Positions 43,362 to 51,957 of a stretch of 64,000 nt of DNA are shown one piece after another (positions within the stretch are counted from its first letter, which is position 1; every line of letters starts with the position of its first letter). The stretch comes from Verrucomicrobiales bacterium (GTDB lineage Bacteria; Verrucomicrobiota; Verrucomicrobiia; Verrucomicrobiales; DEV007). A program made the translations under genes and the position numbers. The notes beneath the pieces were generated by a model that was not told the origin of the DNA, searched no databases, and saw nothing but the letters and a program-made list of their open reading frames with translations. The DNA is taken from positions 57,763 to 121,762 of the forward strand of contig JARGNI010000014.1 in the NCBI GenBank assembly GCA_029213195.1, read 5' to 3'.

Positions 43362-45668
43362 TTACAATTTCATCCTGCGCAGTCGGAGGGAATTTGCGAT
43401 CACCGACACGGAGCTGAAGCTCATCGCGGCTCCGGCGATCATGGGACTGAGGAGTATCCCGAGAAAGGGATAGAGAATGCCAGCCGCAATCGGCACTCCG
43501 AGCAGATTGTAGCCGAAAGCGAAAAGCAGATTCTGCCGGATATTCCGCATCACCTTTTGGCCGGCATTGATGGCGTTCGCGATGCCATGAAGATCCCCCT
43601 TTACCAGCGTGATCCCCGCGCTCTCGATGGCGACATCGGTTCCAGTTCCCATCGCGATGCCTACATCGGCTTCCGCCAGCGCGGGGGCATCATTGATTCC
43701 GTCGCCAGCCATCGCCACGACACGCCCCTCGGACTTGAGTTTTCGCACCAGCTCGATCTTGTCTTCGGGAGAAAGACCGGCGTGCACTTCATCCAGGCCC
43801 AACTCTCGTCCGACCGCCGATGCCGTCGCTTCATGGTCTCCCGTCGCCATGACGACTCGCACGCCTCGCTCATGCAACTCTCGCAAGGCAGACCGGGTCG
43901 TTTCCTTGATCGGATCCGCGATCGCGATCAGTCCGAGAACTTCTTCGTCGGCCGCAACCCAGGCCACCGTATTCGCTTCTTTCTGCCAGCGAGCCTCCCG
44001 AGTCACAAGCGTCTCCGGCAAGCTCAGCCCTGCCGAGCGGAGAAACTCCGCTTTGCCAACCCTGACCCGTTTTCCATCCACTCGACCGCTCACCCCACCT
44101 CCCGTGGTCGACGCAAAGTCGTCGGCAGAAGCGATCTCGAGATCGGCTGCCTCCGCCTCTTCGACAATGGCCCGCGCGAGAGGATGCTCGCTGCTTGATT
44201 CGACGGCTGCCGCCGTGGCGACGAGAGCTTCTCGCGAGACGCCCTCGGCCGTTTCCACCTCGACCACACTCGGCCGCCCGGCCGTGAGGGTGCCTGTCTT
44301 GTCGGTGAGGAGCACCTCGACCTTCTCGACCCGCTCCAAAACCTCCGCATTCTTGATCAGTATCCCGGATTGGGCCGCTCGACCCATCCCCACCATGATC
44401 GACATGGGAGTCGCCAAACCAAGGGCACAGGGACAGGCAATGATGAGCACCGCGACGGCGTTCACAACCGCATAGGCCATCGCCGGAGCAGGCCCCCAGA
44501 TGGCCCAGACCAGGAAAGTGATCACTGAGATGACGATCACCGTGGGGACAAAAATTCCCGCCACCGTATCGGCCAGTTTTTGAATGGGAGCCCGACTCCT
44601 CTGCGCCTCTGCCACCATCGCGATGATCTGAGCGAGAACCGTCTCCCCGCCAACCTTTTCGGCTCTCATCGTGAACGCACCCGTCTCGTTCACCGTGGCA
44701 CCGATCACCTCGTCACCGACGCCGCGCTCGACCGGGACGGGCTCTCCCGTGATCATCGATTCATCGACCCGACTCTTTCCTTCGACAACGACGCCATCGA
44801 TCGGAATCCGCTCGCCGGGCTTGACCCGCAGAAGATCTCCCCGCTGGACTCGCTCGATCGCGATGTCCTCTTCCTTCCCGTCAACAAGACGGTGCGCATC
44901 TTTCGCCGCCAGCCCCATCAGGCTCTGGATCGCTTCCCCAGTCTTCCCTCGAGCCCATGCTTCGAGCCATTGACCGAGAACGACGAGCACGGTGATGACA
45001 CAGGCCGCCTCGAAGTAGAGCCCGATTTCCCCATGCTTTCGAAAGGACTCCGGAAAAAACCCGGGGAACAGCACGGCCACGACACTGTAGACGAAGGCGG
45101 CCCCCACCCCGATCATGATCAGGGTGAACATGTTGAGATGGCGATTCCGAATCGAATTCCATCCCTTCTTGAAAAAAATCCCGCCAACCCAGAGCACCAC
45201 CGGGGTGGCGAAAAGCAGTTCGATCCACTTGGAGAGATCCGGGGAAAGCCAATCACCGAGCCGCAGCCCGGGAATCATTTTCCCCATCGCGATAAAGAAG
45301 ACCGGCGCGGTCAAAGCAAGCCCGATCCAGAATCGTCGCGACAGATCCCGGACTTCTTCTTCGGCATGAGGATCCGGGCCCGCAGCGAGCGTTTTCGGCT
45401 CCAGCGGCATCCCGCACATGGGACAGTCTCCCGGATGATCCTGCTCGATCTCCGGACACATCGGGCAGATGTAGAGCACCCCGACAGGCGGTCCCTCTCG
45501 CTCGAGAGACATCCCGCACATCGGGCAATCGCCGGGCTCTTCTGATTCCACTCCCGGACACATCGGGCAGATATACCCCGAGCTCTCTGGACTCCTTGCC
45601 TCCGGAGCCGGGCTGGACTCGGTTTTCCCGCCTCCGCAGCAGCAATGATGTTCTTTCTCTTCGGACAT
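43362..45668 (-). CDS. Copper-type P1B ATPase with two Cys-rich N-terminal metal-binding repeats
   Basis: 768-residue metal-exporting ATPase. N-terminal HHCCCGGGK is followed by two copies of a 25-residue heavy-metal-binding motif (YICPMCP...PGDCPMCGM at about 32-56 and 66-90). Eight transmembrane helices include the CPC ion-path motif ([12 protein letters not shown]) near 412. Phosphorylation occurs at DKTGTLT near 456. SEHPLA and [10 protein letters not shown] are also present. CPC with these helices indicates Cu(I) or Ag(I). In the usual N-terminal motif (CPMHP) the His is replaced by Cys in both copies. The frame opens at 45698, but the ATG at 45668 is used. Confidence 0.94.
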   Translation of the reverse strand: MSEEKEHHCCCGGGKTESSPAPEARSPESSGYICPMCPGVESEEPGDCPMCGMSLEREGPPVGVLYICPMCPEIEQDHPGDCPMCGMPLEPKTLAAGPDPHAEEEVRDLSRRFWIGLALTAPVFFIAMGKMIPGLRLGDWLSPDLSKWIELLFATPVVLWVGGIFFKKGWNSIRNRHLNMFTLIMIGVGAAFVYSVVAVLFPGFFPESFRKHGEIGLYFEAACVITVLVVLGQWLEAWARGKTGEAIQSLMGLAAKDAHRLVDGKEEDIAIERVQRGDLLRVKPGERIPIDGVVVEGKSRVDESMITGEPVPVERGVGDEVIGATVNETGAFTMRAEKVGGETVLAQIIAMVAEAQRSRAPIQKLADTVAGIFVPTVIVISVITFLVWAIWGPAPAMAYAVVNAVAVLIIACPCALGLATPMSIMVGMGRAAQSGILIKNAEVLERVEKVEVLLTDKTGTLTAGRPSVVEVETAEGVSREALVATAAAVESSSEHPLARAIVEEAEAADLEIASADDFASTTGGGVSGRVDGKRVRVGKAEFLRSAGLSLPETLVTREARWQKEANTVAWVAADEEVLGLIAIADPIKETTRSALRELHERGVRVVMATGDHEATASAVGRELGLDEVHAGLSPEDKIELVRKLKSEGRVVAMAGDGINDAPALAEADVGIAMGTGTDVAIESAGITLVKGDLHGIANAINAGQKVMRNIRQNLLFAFGYNLLGVPIAAGILYPFLGILLSPMIAGAAMSFSSVSVIANSLRLRRMKL

Positions 45669-45767
45669 GGCAGGCAAGAGGGTTCGGCCGCAAACCAAAC
45701 AGGGTTGGATCAGGCTATCACTCGCTACCGTCCTGTAAAGGGGGCCAGGACAAAGGCATCGCGAGAC

Positions 45768-45802
45768 AAAAAAACCGCCCCCTCGGAAGAAGGGGCGGCT
45801 TT
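45768..45802 (-). terminator. Intrinsic terminator after the YHS-like gene
   Basis: On the minus strand CCGCCCC and GGGGCGG form a 7-bp GC stem around a 10-base loop, followed at once by seven T. This is a strong intrinsic terminator for the 45827-46195 gene. A TTTT on the other side could give weaker function in the opposite direction. Confidence 0.85.
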
Positions 45803-45826
45803 TCGGAATAGATCCGGTTTGAGAAA

Positions 45827-46195
45827 TCAGGAATCGCTGAGCTCACCGAGATATTTCACGGGATCCTCAGCCACCTTCTTCTTACATCCTCCACAGCAAA
45901 CCGCGATGCTCACGGTAGCGGTCGCATCGGGATCGACGTCCTTGCCCGAAAACGCGCACTTGCCTTCCTCGGCCTCAGCGAGCTTCTCCGCATACTTGGC
46001 AGGATCTTTCTCGAACTTGGCGACACACTTGCCACAGCAGAACGTGGCGGTGTATTCGACAGCTTTGGAGCCATCGACGTCCTTACCCTTGACCGGGCAG
46101 ACATCGTTGGTCGGCTTGGACTCGTCGGCAGACACCGTCCCTGTAAAGGTGAAGGCGGCAACCGCAGCAAAGAGAATGGAATAAATGAGTTTCAT
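45827..46195 (-). CDS. Exported tandem YHS-like Cys-rich metal-binding protein
   Basis: 122 residues with a signal peptide (residues 1-23, [16 protein letters not shown]). The mature protein has two related repeats. Repeat one is CPVKGKDVD ... [19 protein letters not shown]. Repeat two is CAFSGKDVD ... [19 protein letters not shown]. Each has one Cys ahead of a CCGxC cluster and a conserved DPxKY end, like YHS domains that bind metal. With the copper ATPase downstream, a periplasmic copper-binding role is likely but not shown. It ends at a strong terminator. Confidence 0.8.
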   Translation of the reverse strand: MKLIYSILFAAVAAFTFTGTVSADESKPTNDVCPVKGKDVDGSKAVEYTATFCCGKCVAKFEKDPAKYAEKLAEAEEGKCAFSGKDVDPDATATVSIAVCCGGCKKKVAEDPVKYLGELSDS

Positions 46196-46365
46196 AATAA
46201 TGTTTTGTTAGGAATTGGATTGGATAAATTGGTTTCAATAAGTGGGTCGATCATCCTACGGATGCCCAAAGCACGGATTTCGTTTCGCCGGCTCTGGCTT
46301 CGCGAAGGACTAGAAATGTGCGACACTCTCGATCGACCGAGAGAGCGTCCGGTGTCGCTCGGGTA

Positions 46366-46734
46366 TCAAATCAGGAACACCCCGAAGACCTGCCGAAGGG
46401 GCAAGGGCGGAGGTTCGAAATCCCAGGAAGAACGGTTCTCTGGGAAGTTCGAGACAAAATGAGCAAGAGGGGAACTGGACTCTTCCAGCAGAACCAGGTC
46501 GAAACCATGCCACTCGGGAGGATCGGGAGAGAAATCTCCTTTGACCGGTGACGTAGCGGCCATGGGCATCTCCTGGTCGCAGTGAGGACAGGGAGCCGGT
46601 TCTTCTTCTGCGGGAGCATGGCAGCAGGCCGGCGCCGACTTCTCCGCATCAAAATCCGCCCCGAGGCAGAGACACAACGGGGAGATCGCCACCTGCAGGC
46701 AGAACATCAGAAAGATGGCGAATACGGACTTCAT
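46366..46734 (-). CDS. Short exported Cys-rich protein of unknown function
   Basis: 122 residues. The signal peptide ends near residue 25 (MKSVFAIFLMFCLQVAISPLC...). The mature start has a CCHAPAEEEPAPCPHC cluster, then Met/His-containing sequence (DQEMPMAATSP) and a hydrophobic C-terminal end. I recognise no family. The Cys/His/Met content and the site 170 bp upstream of the YHS-like gene suggest metal or copper binding, which is inference. Confidence 0.6.
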   Translation of the reverse strand: MKSVFAIFLMFCLQVAISPLCLCLGADFDAEKSAPACCHAPAEEEPAPCPHCDQEMPMAATSPVKGDFSPDPPEWHGFDLVLLEESSSPLAHFVSNFPENRSSWDFEPPPLPLRQVFGVFLI

Positions 46735-46837
46735 GCGTGCACTTTGATCTCAAAATCCACTGTCCGCGTCAAGCGAAAGCGGACCCGATACGATAGAGTC
46801 TCCGGACTCGGATCTTGTTCAAATTTCAGAAAAAATT

Positions 46838-47542
46838 TCACTTCACCGGGAAATCGAAATACCGACCTCGGAACGGTTCGTTCCGCAAGGTGTAATGCCA
46901 CCACTCCTTGTGATAGGAGTAGAACCCACCACGGGACATGGCGTCCTTCAAGGTCTTCCGATTCTTCTGCTGCTCGGGGGTCGGGATCTGAGAAGTATGG
47001 GCAGAAGCGGTCCCAAAGAAATCAAACGGCGTTCCCATATCGAGCTCCTTTCCATCGGCATCGACGAGAGTCAGGTCGATGGTGCTTCCACTGGAATGCC
47101 GGGACCGACTCGAAATGTATCCGCCTCCAAGAAGCGCGCTCTTGGGTAGATCGGGATAGTAGTCCTCCTTCGTCCTGGTATCCCGTCGATCGCGTGCCCA
47201 CCTTACGAAGTGATTGACCGCGCGTTTCGGACGATAGGCGTCGAATACCTTGAGCCCTAGACCCTGCTCCTCGAGATCGGCCTGCACTTTCTTCAAGGCA
47301 TCCGCGGCGGCGGCGGTCAGGATAATCTTCTTTGCCTCGTAGCCATCGACTTTGGCTCCTACGAAATTCTCCGTCGTGGCGTAGCGAACCTCAGTCCGAA
47401 TCTCTGGCTCGACCTGGTCGAGATACACAAAACCCCGCGGGAGTTCTGCCGCTACCGCGAGAGAGAGGACTCCGAGAAGAACGGTCATCGGGATCAAGCG
47501 CGCCCAGATCCTGGAAGGAGAAGTTTTGTCAGGAGTTCGCAT
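46838..47542 (-). CDS. D-Ala-D-Ala dipeptidase, VanX/DdpX family
   Basis: Zinc dipeptidase that cuts D-alanyl-D-alanine. The zinc ligands are His and Asp in SRHSSGSTIDLTLV (the SxHxxGxAxD motif with Ala replaced) and His in EWWHYTL, whose Glu is the catalytic base. FDAYRPKRAVNHF supplies the conserved Arg. An N-terminal hydrophobic segment (MTVLLGVLSLAVAA) looks like a signal peptide, so it acts in the periplasm and may recycle wall dipeptides. There is no vanH/vanA nearby, so this is not a vancomycin-resistance set. ATGs at 47563, 47542 and 47488 are all possible; 47542 is chosen. Confidence 0.87.
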   Translation of the reverse strand: MRTPDKTSPSRIWARLIPMTVLLGVLSLAVAAELPRGFVYLDQVEPEIRTEVRYATTENFVGAKVDGYEAKKIILTAAAADALKKVQADLEEQGLGLKVFDAYRPKRAVNHFVRWARDRRDTRTKEDYYPDLPKSALLGGGYISSRSRHSSGSTIDLTLVDADGKELDMGTPFDFFGTASAHTSQIPTPEQQKNRKTLKDAMSRGGFYSYHKEWWHYTLRNEPFRGRYFDFPVK

Positions 47543-47653
47543 GACAGGGTCCAGAGATACCATCTACCCTGCCGACGATCAATCACGAGACCGGGCATCG
47601 TCGGCCTGGATCGTGATTTGAGTTTCCTCTGCTTTTCGCCACAGTGCTTTCCG

Positions 47654-48271
47654 ATGCCGAAGAAGAACGAGCCATTTCCCTTTCCCCACGAGATCTATCC
47701 TGAGAACTGGTTTTCCCGTCTCACCCGGACGGATCTTTTTGAGAATTCGAATCCCATTGAACTCGACCTGGGCTGCGGCGACGGCTCTTTTCTCGCTCGG
47801 ATTGCCGGGGAAATGCGCGACCGAAATTTTCTCGGTGTCGAACGCCTCCTCGGGCGGGTTCGAAAAGTGAGTCGGAAAGCCTCCCAAGCGGGTCTCGAGA
47901 ATGCCAGCGTCCTCAGGGCTGACTCCAACTACGCGGTCCACTGGCTGCTGCCGAAATCGACGTTTCACCGCATCCATTTCCTTTGTCCGGATCCCTGGCC
48001 CAAGAAGAAGCACGCCCGACGTCGGCAGATGTGTCAGTTGCCTTTCCTGAAAGCGCTCCACGACCTACTCGAAGAAGACGGGGAGCTGCTTTTCATGACG
48101 GATGATCTCCCCTATTTCGAAGAGAGTCTCGAAGTCCAGGAGTCCTGCGATTTCTTCGCCCGCGAGCCCTGGGAAGAGGGCGATTTCTTTTATCCGAAGA
48201 CGGACTTCGAGGAGCAATGGCTCGCCGAGGGAAAAACGATGAACCGCTTGCGATTGCGCAAACTCTCGTGA
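47654..48271 (+). CDS. trmB: tRNA (guanine-N7)-methyltransferase TrmB
   Basis: Methylates N7 of G46 in tRNA with S-adenosylmethionine. The cofactor motif is LDLGCGDGSFL near the N-terminus and the family signature is PDPWPKKKHARRR, with FKAL-type FLKALHDLLEEDGEL following. Length is 205 residues from the ATG at 47654, slightly below the usual 210-240. The frame upstream to 47618 has no homology. It is divergent from the VanX-like gene and convergent with the GrpE-like gene. Confidence 0.94.
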   Translation: MPKKNEPFPFPHEIYPENWFSRLTRTDLFENSNPIELDLGCGDGSFLARIAGEMRDRNFLGVERLLGRVRKVSRKASQAGLENASVLRADSNYAVHWLLPKSTFHRIHFLCPDPWPKKKHARRRQMCQLPFLKALHDLLEEDGELLFMTDDLPYFEESLEVQESCDFFAREPWEEGDFFYPKTDFEEQWLAEGKTMNRLRLRKLS

Positions 48272-48287
48272 TCGAAAGACAGACGGC

Positions 48288-48791
48288 TCACTGGATCTGA
48301 ACCTCCGCCTTGCGCAGGATCAGGATTTCTTCCTCCCCGTGCTCGTAGAGAAAACCGCAGAGCACCGTCTTCGCAATTCGGGTCGGCTGCCCTTCTGCCG
48401 CGGTGCCCCCGATGATCTGGATGCGTTTCCGCATTTCCGTCGTCACCGGGATTCCCTCATCGAACTCATAGGGAGTGATCGAGCACTCTGAGAGAAGGGC
48501 CGTGAACTCGTCGCGAATCAGTCGCAAAGGTTCGGCCTCGTTGCCTCCCCTCTTCTTCTCTGCGGCTTCGATCATCGAATCGAGCCGATCGATCTGCCGA
48601 ATGACCCCCTTGCCTACGGCAAGGTCGCGATGGCGATCATGCGGCGAACGGGACAACTCGATCAAGGGAGAAATAGGGGCCGTGGGCTCGTCCTCCTCCT
48701 CCTCGATGGGTTCTTCGAAGCGGGAGCCCCCTCGGAGCCTCCTGGCTTTTTCCGAAATGCTTTTGCGAGGACCCAGCCGAGAAAAAAACAT
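48288..48791 (-). CDS. GrpE-like protein, C-terminal portion of a probable frameshifted gene
   Basis: 167 residues from the first in-frame ATG, but the first 20 residues read out of a transmembrane region in another frame. A Glu-rich linker (EEPIEEEEDEPTAP), a helix (VIRQIDRLDSMIEAAEKK) and a beta-rich end (KTVLCGFLYEHGEEEILILRKAEVQI) resemble GrpE, whose beta domain ends in a similar GYLL...RPAxV strand. GrpE is the nucleotide exchange factor of DnaK. No dnaK or dnaJ is nearby. It follows bioD and is convergent with trmB. I am unsure of the family. Confidence 0.5.
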   Translation of the reverse strand: MFFSRLGPRKSISEKARRLRGGSRFEEPIEEEEDEPTAPISPLIELSRSPHDRHRDLAVGKGVIRQIDRLDSMIEAAEKKRGGNEAEPLRLIRDEFTALLSECSITPYEFDEGIPVTTEMRKRIQIIGGTAAEGQPTRIAKTVLCGFLYEHGEEEILILRKAEVQIQ

Positions 48792-48841
48792 ACCGCGCCC
48801 ACGAGGTAAGGGCCGTAGCCATGCAGAAATTCGGATTCCAT
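48662..48841 (-). pseudogene. N-terminal fragment (transmembrane helix) of the same GrpE-like gene
   Basis: A 59-residue frame starts 7 bases after the bioD stop. It holds one clear transmembrane helix (GPYLVGAVCFFLGWVLAKAF) then Lys/Arg and Gly. It overlaps the next frame by 130 bases. One extra base in the run of five C at 48727-48731 (plus strand) would join the two into a 184-residue protein: anchor, acidic linker and GrpE-like end. It could be a sequencing error, a real mutation or -1 slippage (see findings). Confidence 0.45.
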
Positions 48842-48848
48842 TTCTCGA

Positions 48849-49475
48849 CTAGAGATCCATACACGCGTCGGCGCAAAGATCGAGATCCTGGTCAAAAACC
48901 GGAATCCCATTCAGCGTTTCCCTCAGGATCGCTGCATTCGATTCCTGGGAGAGGTCCTTCTTTTCGAAAGTGTTGAGAAATACCCCCATGCACCGCAGTC
49001 CGGCGTCTTCGATCGCTTTCACGGTCAGGAGGGTGTGATTGAGCACACCGAGTCGATTCGAAGCGACGACGAGAACGGGAAAACCGAATTCAACCGCGAG
49101 ATCTGCGACCGTTCTTTCCTTGTCGATCGGCACGAGCCATCCTCCAGCACCTTCAACGAGGAGGAAGCCCCACCGCTCGCAGAGAGAATCCGCCCCCGCC
49201 TTCAGCTTCGCAAAATCAATCGCCAACGGCTCGCTGACCGCCATTGGCGCGAGAGGTTCATCGAGGTGGATCGGGTTGACCTCGTCGAGGGTCGGACCAA
49301 AGGGCTCACTGACCTGGTAGATTGCCTTGCTGTCGTCGTGGCTCCCACACTCGATCGGTTTCATCCCCACCGCATCGACTCCCCGTATCCGTAGCAGGGT
49401 GATGAGGCGAGTCGTGACCCAGGTCTTCCCGACGTCCGTATCCGTGCCCGTGACAAAAATAGCGGAAGAACTCAT
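48849..49475 (-). CDS. bioD: Dethiobiotin synthetase
   Basis: ATP-dependent carboxylation and ring closure of 7,8-diaminopelargonate to dethiobiotin, the penultimate step of biotin synthesis. The P-loop is GTDTDVGKT at the N-terminus. GMKPIECG and VEGAGGWLVPI are also family motifs, and NTFEKK occurs near the nucleotide site. Length is 208. The start overlaps the glmM stop by four bases. No other biotin gene is in this window. Confidence 0.94.
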   Translation of the reverse strand: MSSSAIFVTGTDTDVGKTWVTTRLITLLRIRGVDAVGMKPIECGSHDDSKAIYQVSEPFGPTLDEVNPIHLDEPLAPMAVSEPLAIDFAKLKAGADSLCERWGFLLVEGAGGWLVPIDKERTVADLAVEFGFPVLVVASNRLGVLNHTLLTVKAIEDAGLRCMGVFLNTFEKKDLSQESNAAILRETLNGIPVFDQDLDLCADACMDL

Positions 49476-50830
49476 GCGCCGATTTCTGCCTCGATCGACG
49501 CTGCAAGTCGGTCCGCCTGGTCATCGATCCAATCGGCATCCTTTCCTTCGAGGAGGACACGCAGGAGGGGCTCTGTGCCCGAATAGCGCAACATGACCCG
49601 GCCCGCGTCGCCGAGGGTTTCACGGATTTCCTGGATAATCGAAGCCGCGGCCAGGGTCTCGATGACCGGCTTGGTATGCACCCGGATATTTCGCTGCACC
49701 TGGGGGAATCGCGTCAGGACCTTGCGAAGTTCGCTGAGAGGCTGGCCTTTCTCTTTCATGATTTGCAGGAGCTGAACAGCAGATACGATGCCGTCACCGG
49801 TGGTATTGTGATCTCGAAAGATGAAATGCCCACTCTGCTCGCCACCGAAGTTGTAGCCGTGCTCTTTCATCTCCTCCATGACATAGCGATCCCCGACTCC
49901 GGCTCGCACGACTTTTCCCCCGGCCTTCTGAACCGCCTCCTCGAGCCCGGCATTGCTCATCACCGTAGCGACCAGGGTCTTCTCAGCGAGCCTTCCTTTT
50001 TCCAGAAGTCCGATCGCCGCGATCGCCATGAGCTCGTCTCCATCCAGAACCGATCCCGTCTCGTCACAGAGGAGGACGCGGTCGGCATCCCCATCGTGGG
50101 AAATACCCACGTCCGCTCCCGTTTCCCGGACGATGGACTCGATCACCTCGGCGTGGGTGCAGCCACAATCCTCATTGATGTTGATCCCATTGGGCTGATC
50201 ATGAAACGAAAGGACCTTGGCGCCCAACGAGCGCAACACAGCCGCGGAGGTCTCGTAGCTGGCACCGTTGGCGGCATCGAGCGCAATCGTCAAACCCGCG
50301 AACAACTCGGGATCACTCCCTGTCCCTGATCGAACAAAGGCGACATAGCGCTCCACCGCTCCGCCCAACGGGCTGATCCGACCGACCTTGGATCCATCGC
50401 TCTCGCGATCTTCCCCAACTCGTTTCTCGATCTCCATCTCCTCTTCGTCAGCCAGCTTGTATCCGTCGGGCCCGAAGAACTTGATCCCATTGTCCTGGAA
50501 TGGGTTGTGAGAAGCCGAAATCACGACTCCGAACAGAGCTCGTTCTTCCACGGTGAGACGAGCGACTCCGGGAGTCGGCAGAACACCGGCGAGTCGCACA
50601 TCGACCCCGCAGGAAGCAATTCCGGATGCGATCGCCGACTCCAGCATATCGCAGGACTGGCGGGTGTCCTTCCCGATGACCACCACGGGCCACTCTCGAA
50701 CCTCTCCCCTCTTCCGAAGGAAAACTTCTGCCGCAGCCCGTCCCAGGCGGACCGCAAAATCGGGTGTCAGGGGGAACACATTCGCAGGACCACGAATGCC
50801 ATCGGTACCGAAAAATTCTCTTTCGCTCAT
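49472..50830 (-). CDS. glmM: Phosphoglucosamine mutase
   Basis: Interconverts glucosamine-6-phosphate and glucosamine-1-phosphate on the way to UDP-GlcNAc and peptidoglycan. The active-site phosphoserine lies in VVISASHNPFQDNG. The metal loop is DGDADRVL. The sugar-binding loop is GGEQSGHFIF. The phosphate loop RYSGTEPLLRV is near the end. Length is 452. It sits 32 bp after the CdaR-like stub, completing a cdaA-cdaR-glmM order known in Firmicutes. bioD overlaps its end. Confidence 0.96.
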   Translation of the reverse strand: MSEREFFGTDGIRGPANVFPLTPDFAVRLGRAAAEVFLRKRGEVREWPVVVIGKDTRQSCDMLESAIASGIASCGVDVRLAGVLPTPGVARLTVEERALFGVVISASHNPFQDNGIKFFGPDGYKLADEEEMEIEKRVGEDRESDGSKVGRISPLGGAVERYVAFVRSGTGSDPELFAGLTIALDAANGASYETSAAVLRSLGAKVLSFHDQPNGININEDCGCTHAEVIESIVRETGADVGISHDGDADRVLLCDETGSVLDGDELMAIAAIGLLEKGRLAEKTLVATVMSNAGLEEAVQKAGGKVVRAGVGDRYVMEEMKEHGYNFGGEQSGHFIFRDHNTTGDGIVSAVQLLQIMKEKGQPLSELRKVLTRFPQVQRNIRVHTKPVIETLAAASIIQEIRETLGDAGRVMLRYSGTEPLLRVLLEGKDADWIDDQADRLAASIEAEIGA

Positions 50831-50862
50831 AGAACAGGAGGGGCTGACTGGCAGCCAAAAAG

Positions 50863-51090
50863 TTAGTTGAGATCGTCTCCGCCTGGAACAGGGGGCGCGA
50901 GAGGACTCAGGAGGGTGTCATCGAGGTTGGGCCCTGTCGATCGGGCCGGGACAGGAGTATTGGTTCCCGGGATGGGAAAGCTCGGCTTGTCGGCGTCGAG
51001 ATGCGACTTGATGAGATACCAGATCGCGATCGAGATCAGGAGCGAAGCAACCTTGCCTTTCCAGTTTTCGAGAAACAGGGATTTACTCAT
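50863..51090 (-). CDS. Short single-helix protein at the CdaR position
   Basis: 75 residues. A transmembrane helix (residues 14-28, VASLLISIAIWYLIK) follows NWKGK, similar to the start of CdaR/YbbR, the regulator of CdaA. The rest is a Pro/Asp-rich tail with no YbbR domains, whereas CdaR normally has several after its helix and is over 300 residues. It overlaps the cdaA end by eight bases and precedes glmM by 32. Operon position plus the helix make a CdaR remnant or a minimal partner likely, but this is inference. Confidence 0.65.
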   Translation of the reverse strand: MSKSLFLENWKGKVASLLISIAIWYLIKSHLDADKPSFPIPGTNTPVPARSTGPNLDDTLLSPLAPPVPGGDDLN

Positions 51091-51892
51091 CGGTCTCCTC
51101 CTCTTCTACCGGTTCTTCCGCTTCCTTATGGCTGAGCAATTCGTTGAGGCGTTCGCGGAGCTCGTCCTCGGCCAGGTCTCGTTCCAATTTTCCCCCGATC
51201 GCAATGGAAATGTCGCCGGTTTCTTCGGAAACAACGATGGCAATCGCATCGGATTCTTCCGTAATTCCCATGGCGGCCCGATGCCGGAGACCGATGCTTT
51301 GATCGCTGAGTTCCCTCTGGTTCAGGGGAAACACACAGCCCGCACCGAGGATGCGCTCATCACCCACCCGGATAATCAGACCGCCATCGTGCAGGGTCGT
51401 TCCACTGTAAAAAATCGTGTAGATGATTTCGGGAGAGAGCTGGCAATCCATCTCCGTGCCCGTCTCGAGATACTGCTTGAGATCGATCCCTTGCTCCAGG
51501 GCAATGAGCGCCCCGATCCGACGCCCTGAGAGCGTTTCGACAATCTCGACCAGGTCATCCGTGAACCGTGCTCGAGCTCCTTCACTGATCGAGGAGAAGA
51601 ATCGATGGCTTCCCAATTCGGCAAGCGCTCGCCGCAGCTCGGGTTGGAAGATGATGACGAGAGCGATGGCGAGGAAGACCGAAACGTACTTCAGGAGCCA
51701 TCCGATGACGGTCAGGTCGAGCCACTCGGAAAGCAGCGTCATCCCGATATACATTCCCACGAGGGCCGTAAAGATTCGCGCCCCCCTCGTCGCTCGGAAA
51801 TACCGATAGGTATGATAGATGATCACCCAAAGGATGATGATCTCGATCGCTTGCGTCCAATGTTGACTGATGAAAAACCAAACTTTCTCCAT
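51083..51892 (-). CDS. cdaA: Diadenylate cyclase CdaA (DacA)
   Basis: Membrane enzyme that makes cyclic di-AMP from two ATP. About three N-terminal transmembrane helices (residues 14-32, 38-54, 60-82) precede the DAC domain. The domain has LHDGGLII (D169-G170-G171; the usual motif is DGA), GAGCVFPL and the RHR motif at 203-205 (GLRHRAAMGI). Length is 269. The acidic tail (EEPVEEEET) is extra. In Firmicutes c-di-AMP controls potassium and osmolyte transport, and CdaA is encoded with CdaR and GlmM, as here. Confidence 0.94.
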   Translation of the reverse strand: MEKVWFFISQHWTQAIEIIILWVIIYHTYRYFRATRGARIFTALVGMYIGMTLLSEWLDLTVIGWLLKYVSVFLAIALVIIFQPELRRALAELGSHRFFSSISEGARARFTDDLVEIVETLSGRRIGALIALEQGIDLKQYLETGTEMDCQLSPEIIYTIFYSGTTLHDGGLIIRVGDERILGAGCVFPLNQRELSDQSIGLRHRAAMGITEESDAIAIVVSEETGDISIAIGGKLERDLAEDELRERLNELLSHKEAEEPVEEEETDE

Positions 51893-51957
51893 TCCGAGTC
51901 CGACCCCTTACAATACTACGGGAAAACAGGAATGCACCTTGACGTTCTCGGGGAAAT

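Noticed and set aside
46205..46462. 85-codon plus-strand frame opposite the Cys-rich exported protein
   Set aside because: It overlaps that gene antisense and a promoter region; the minus-strand frame has the signal peptide.
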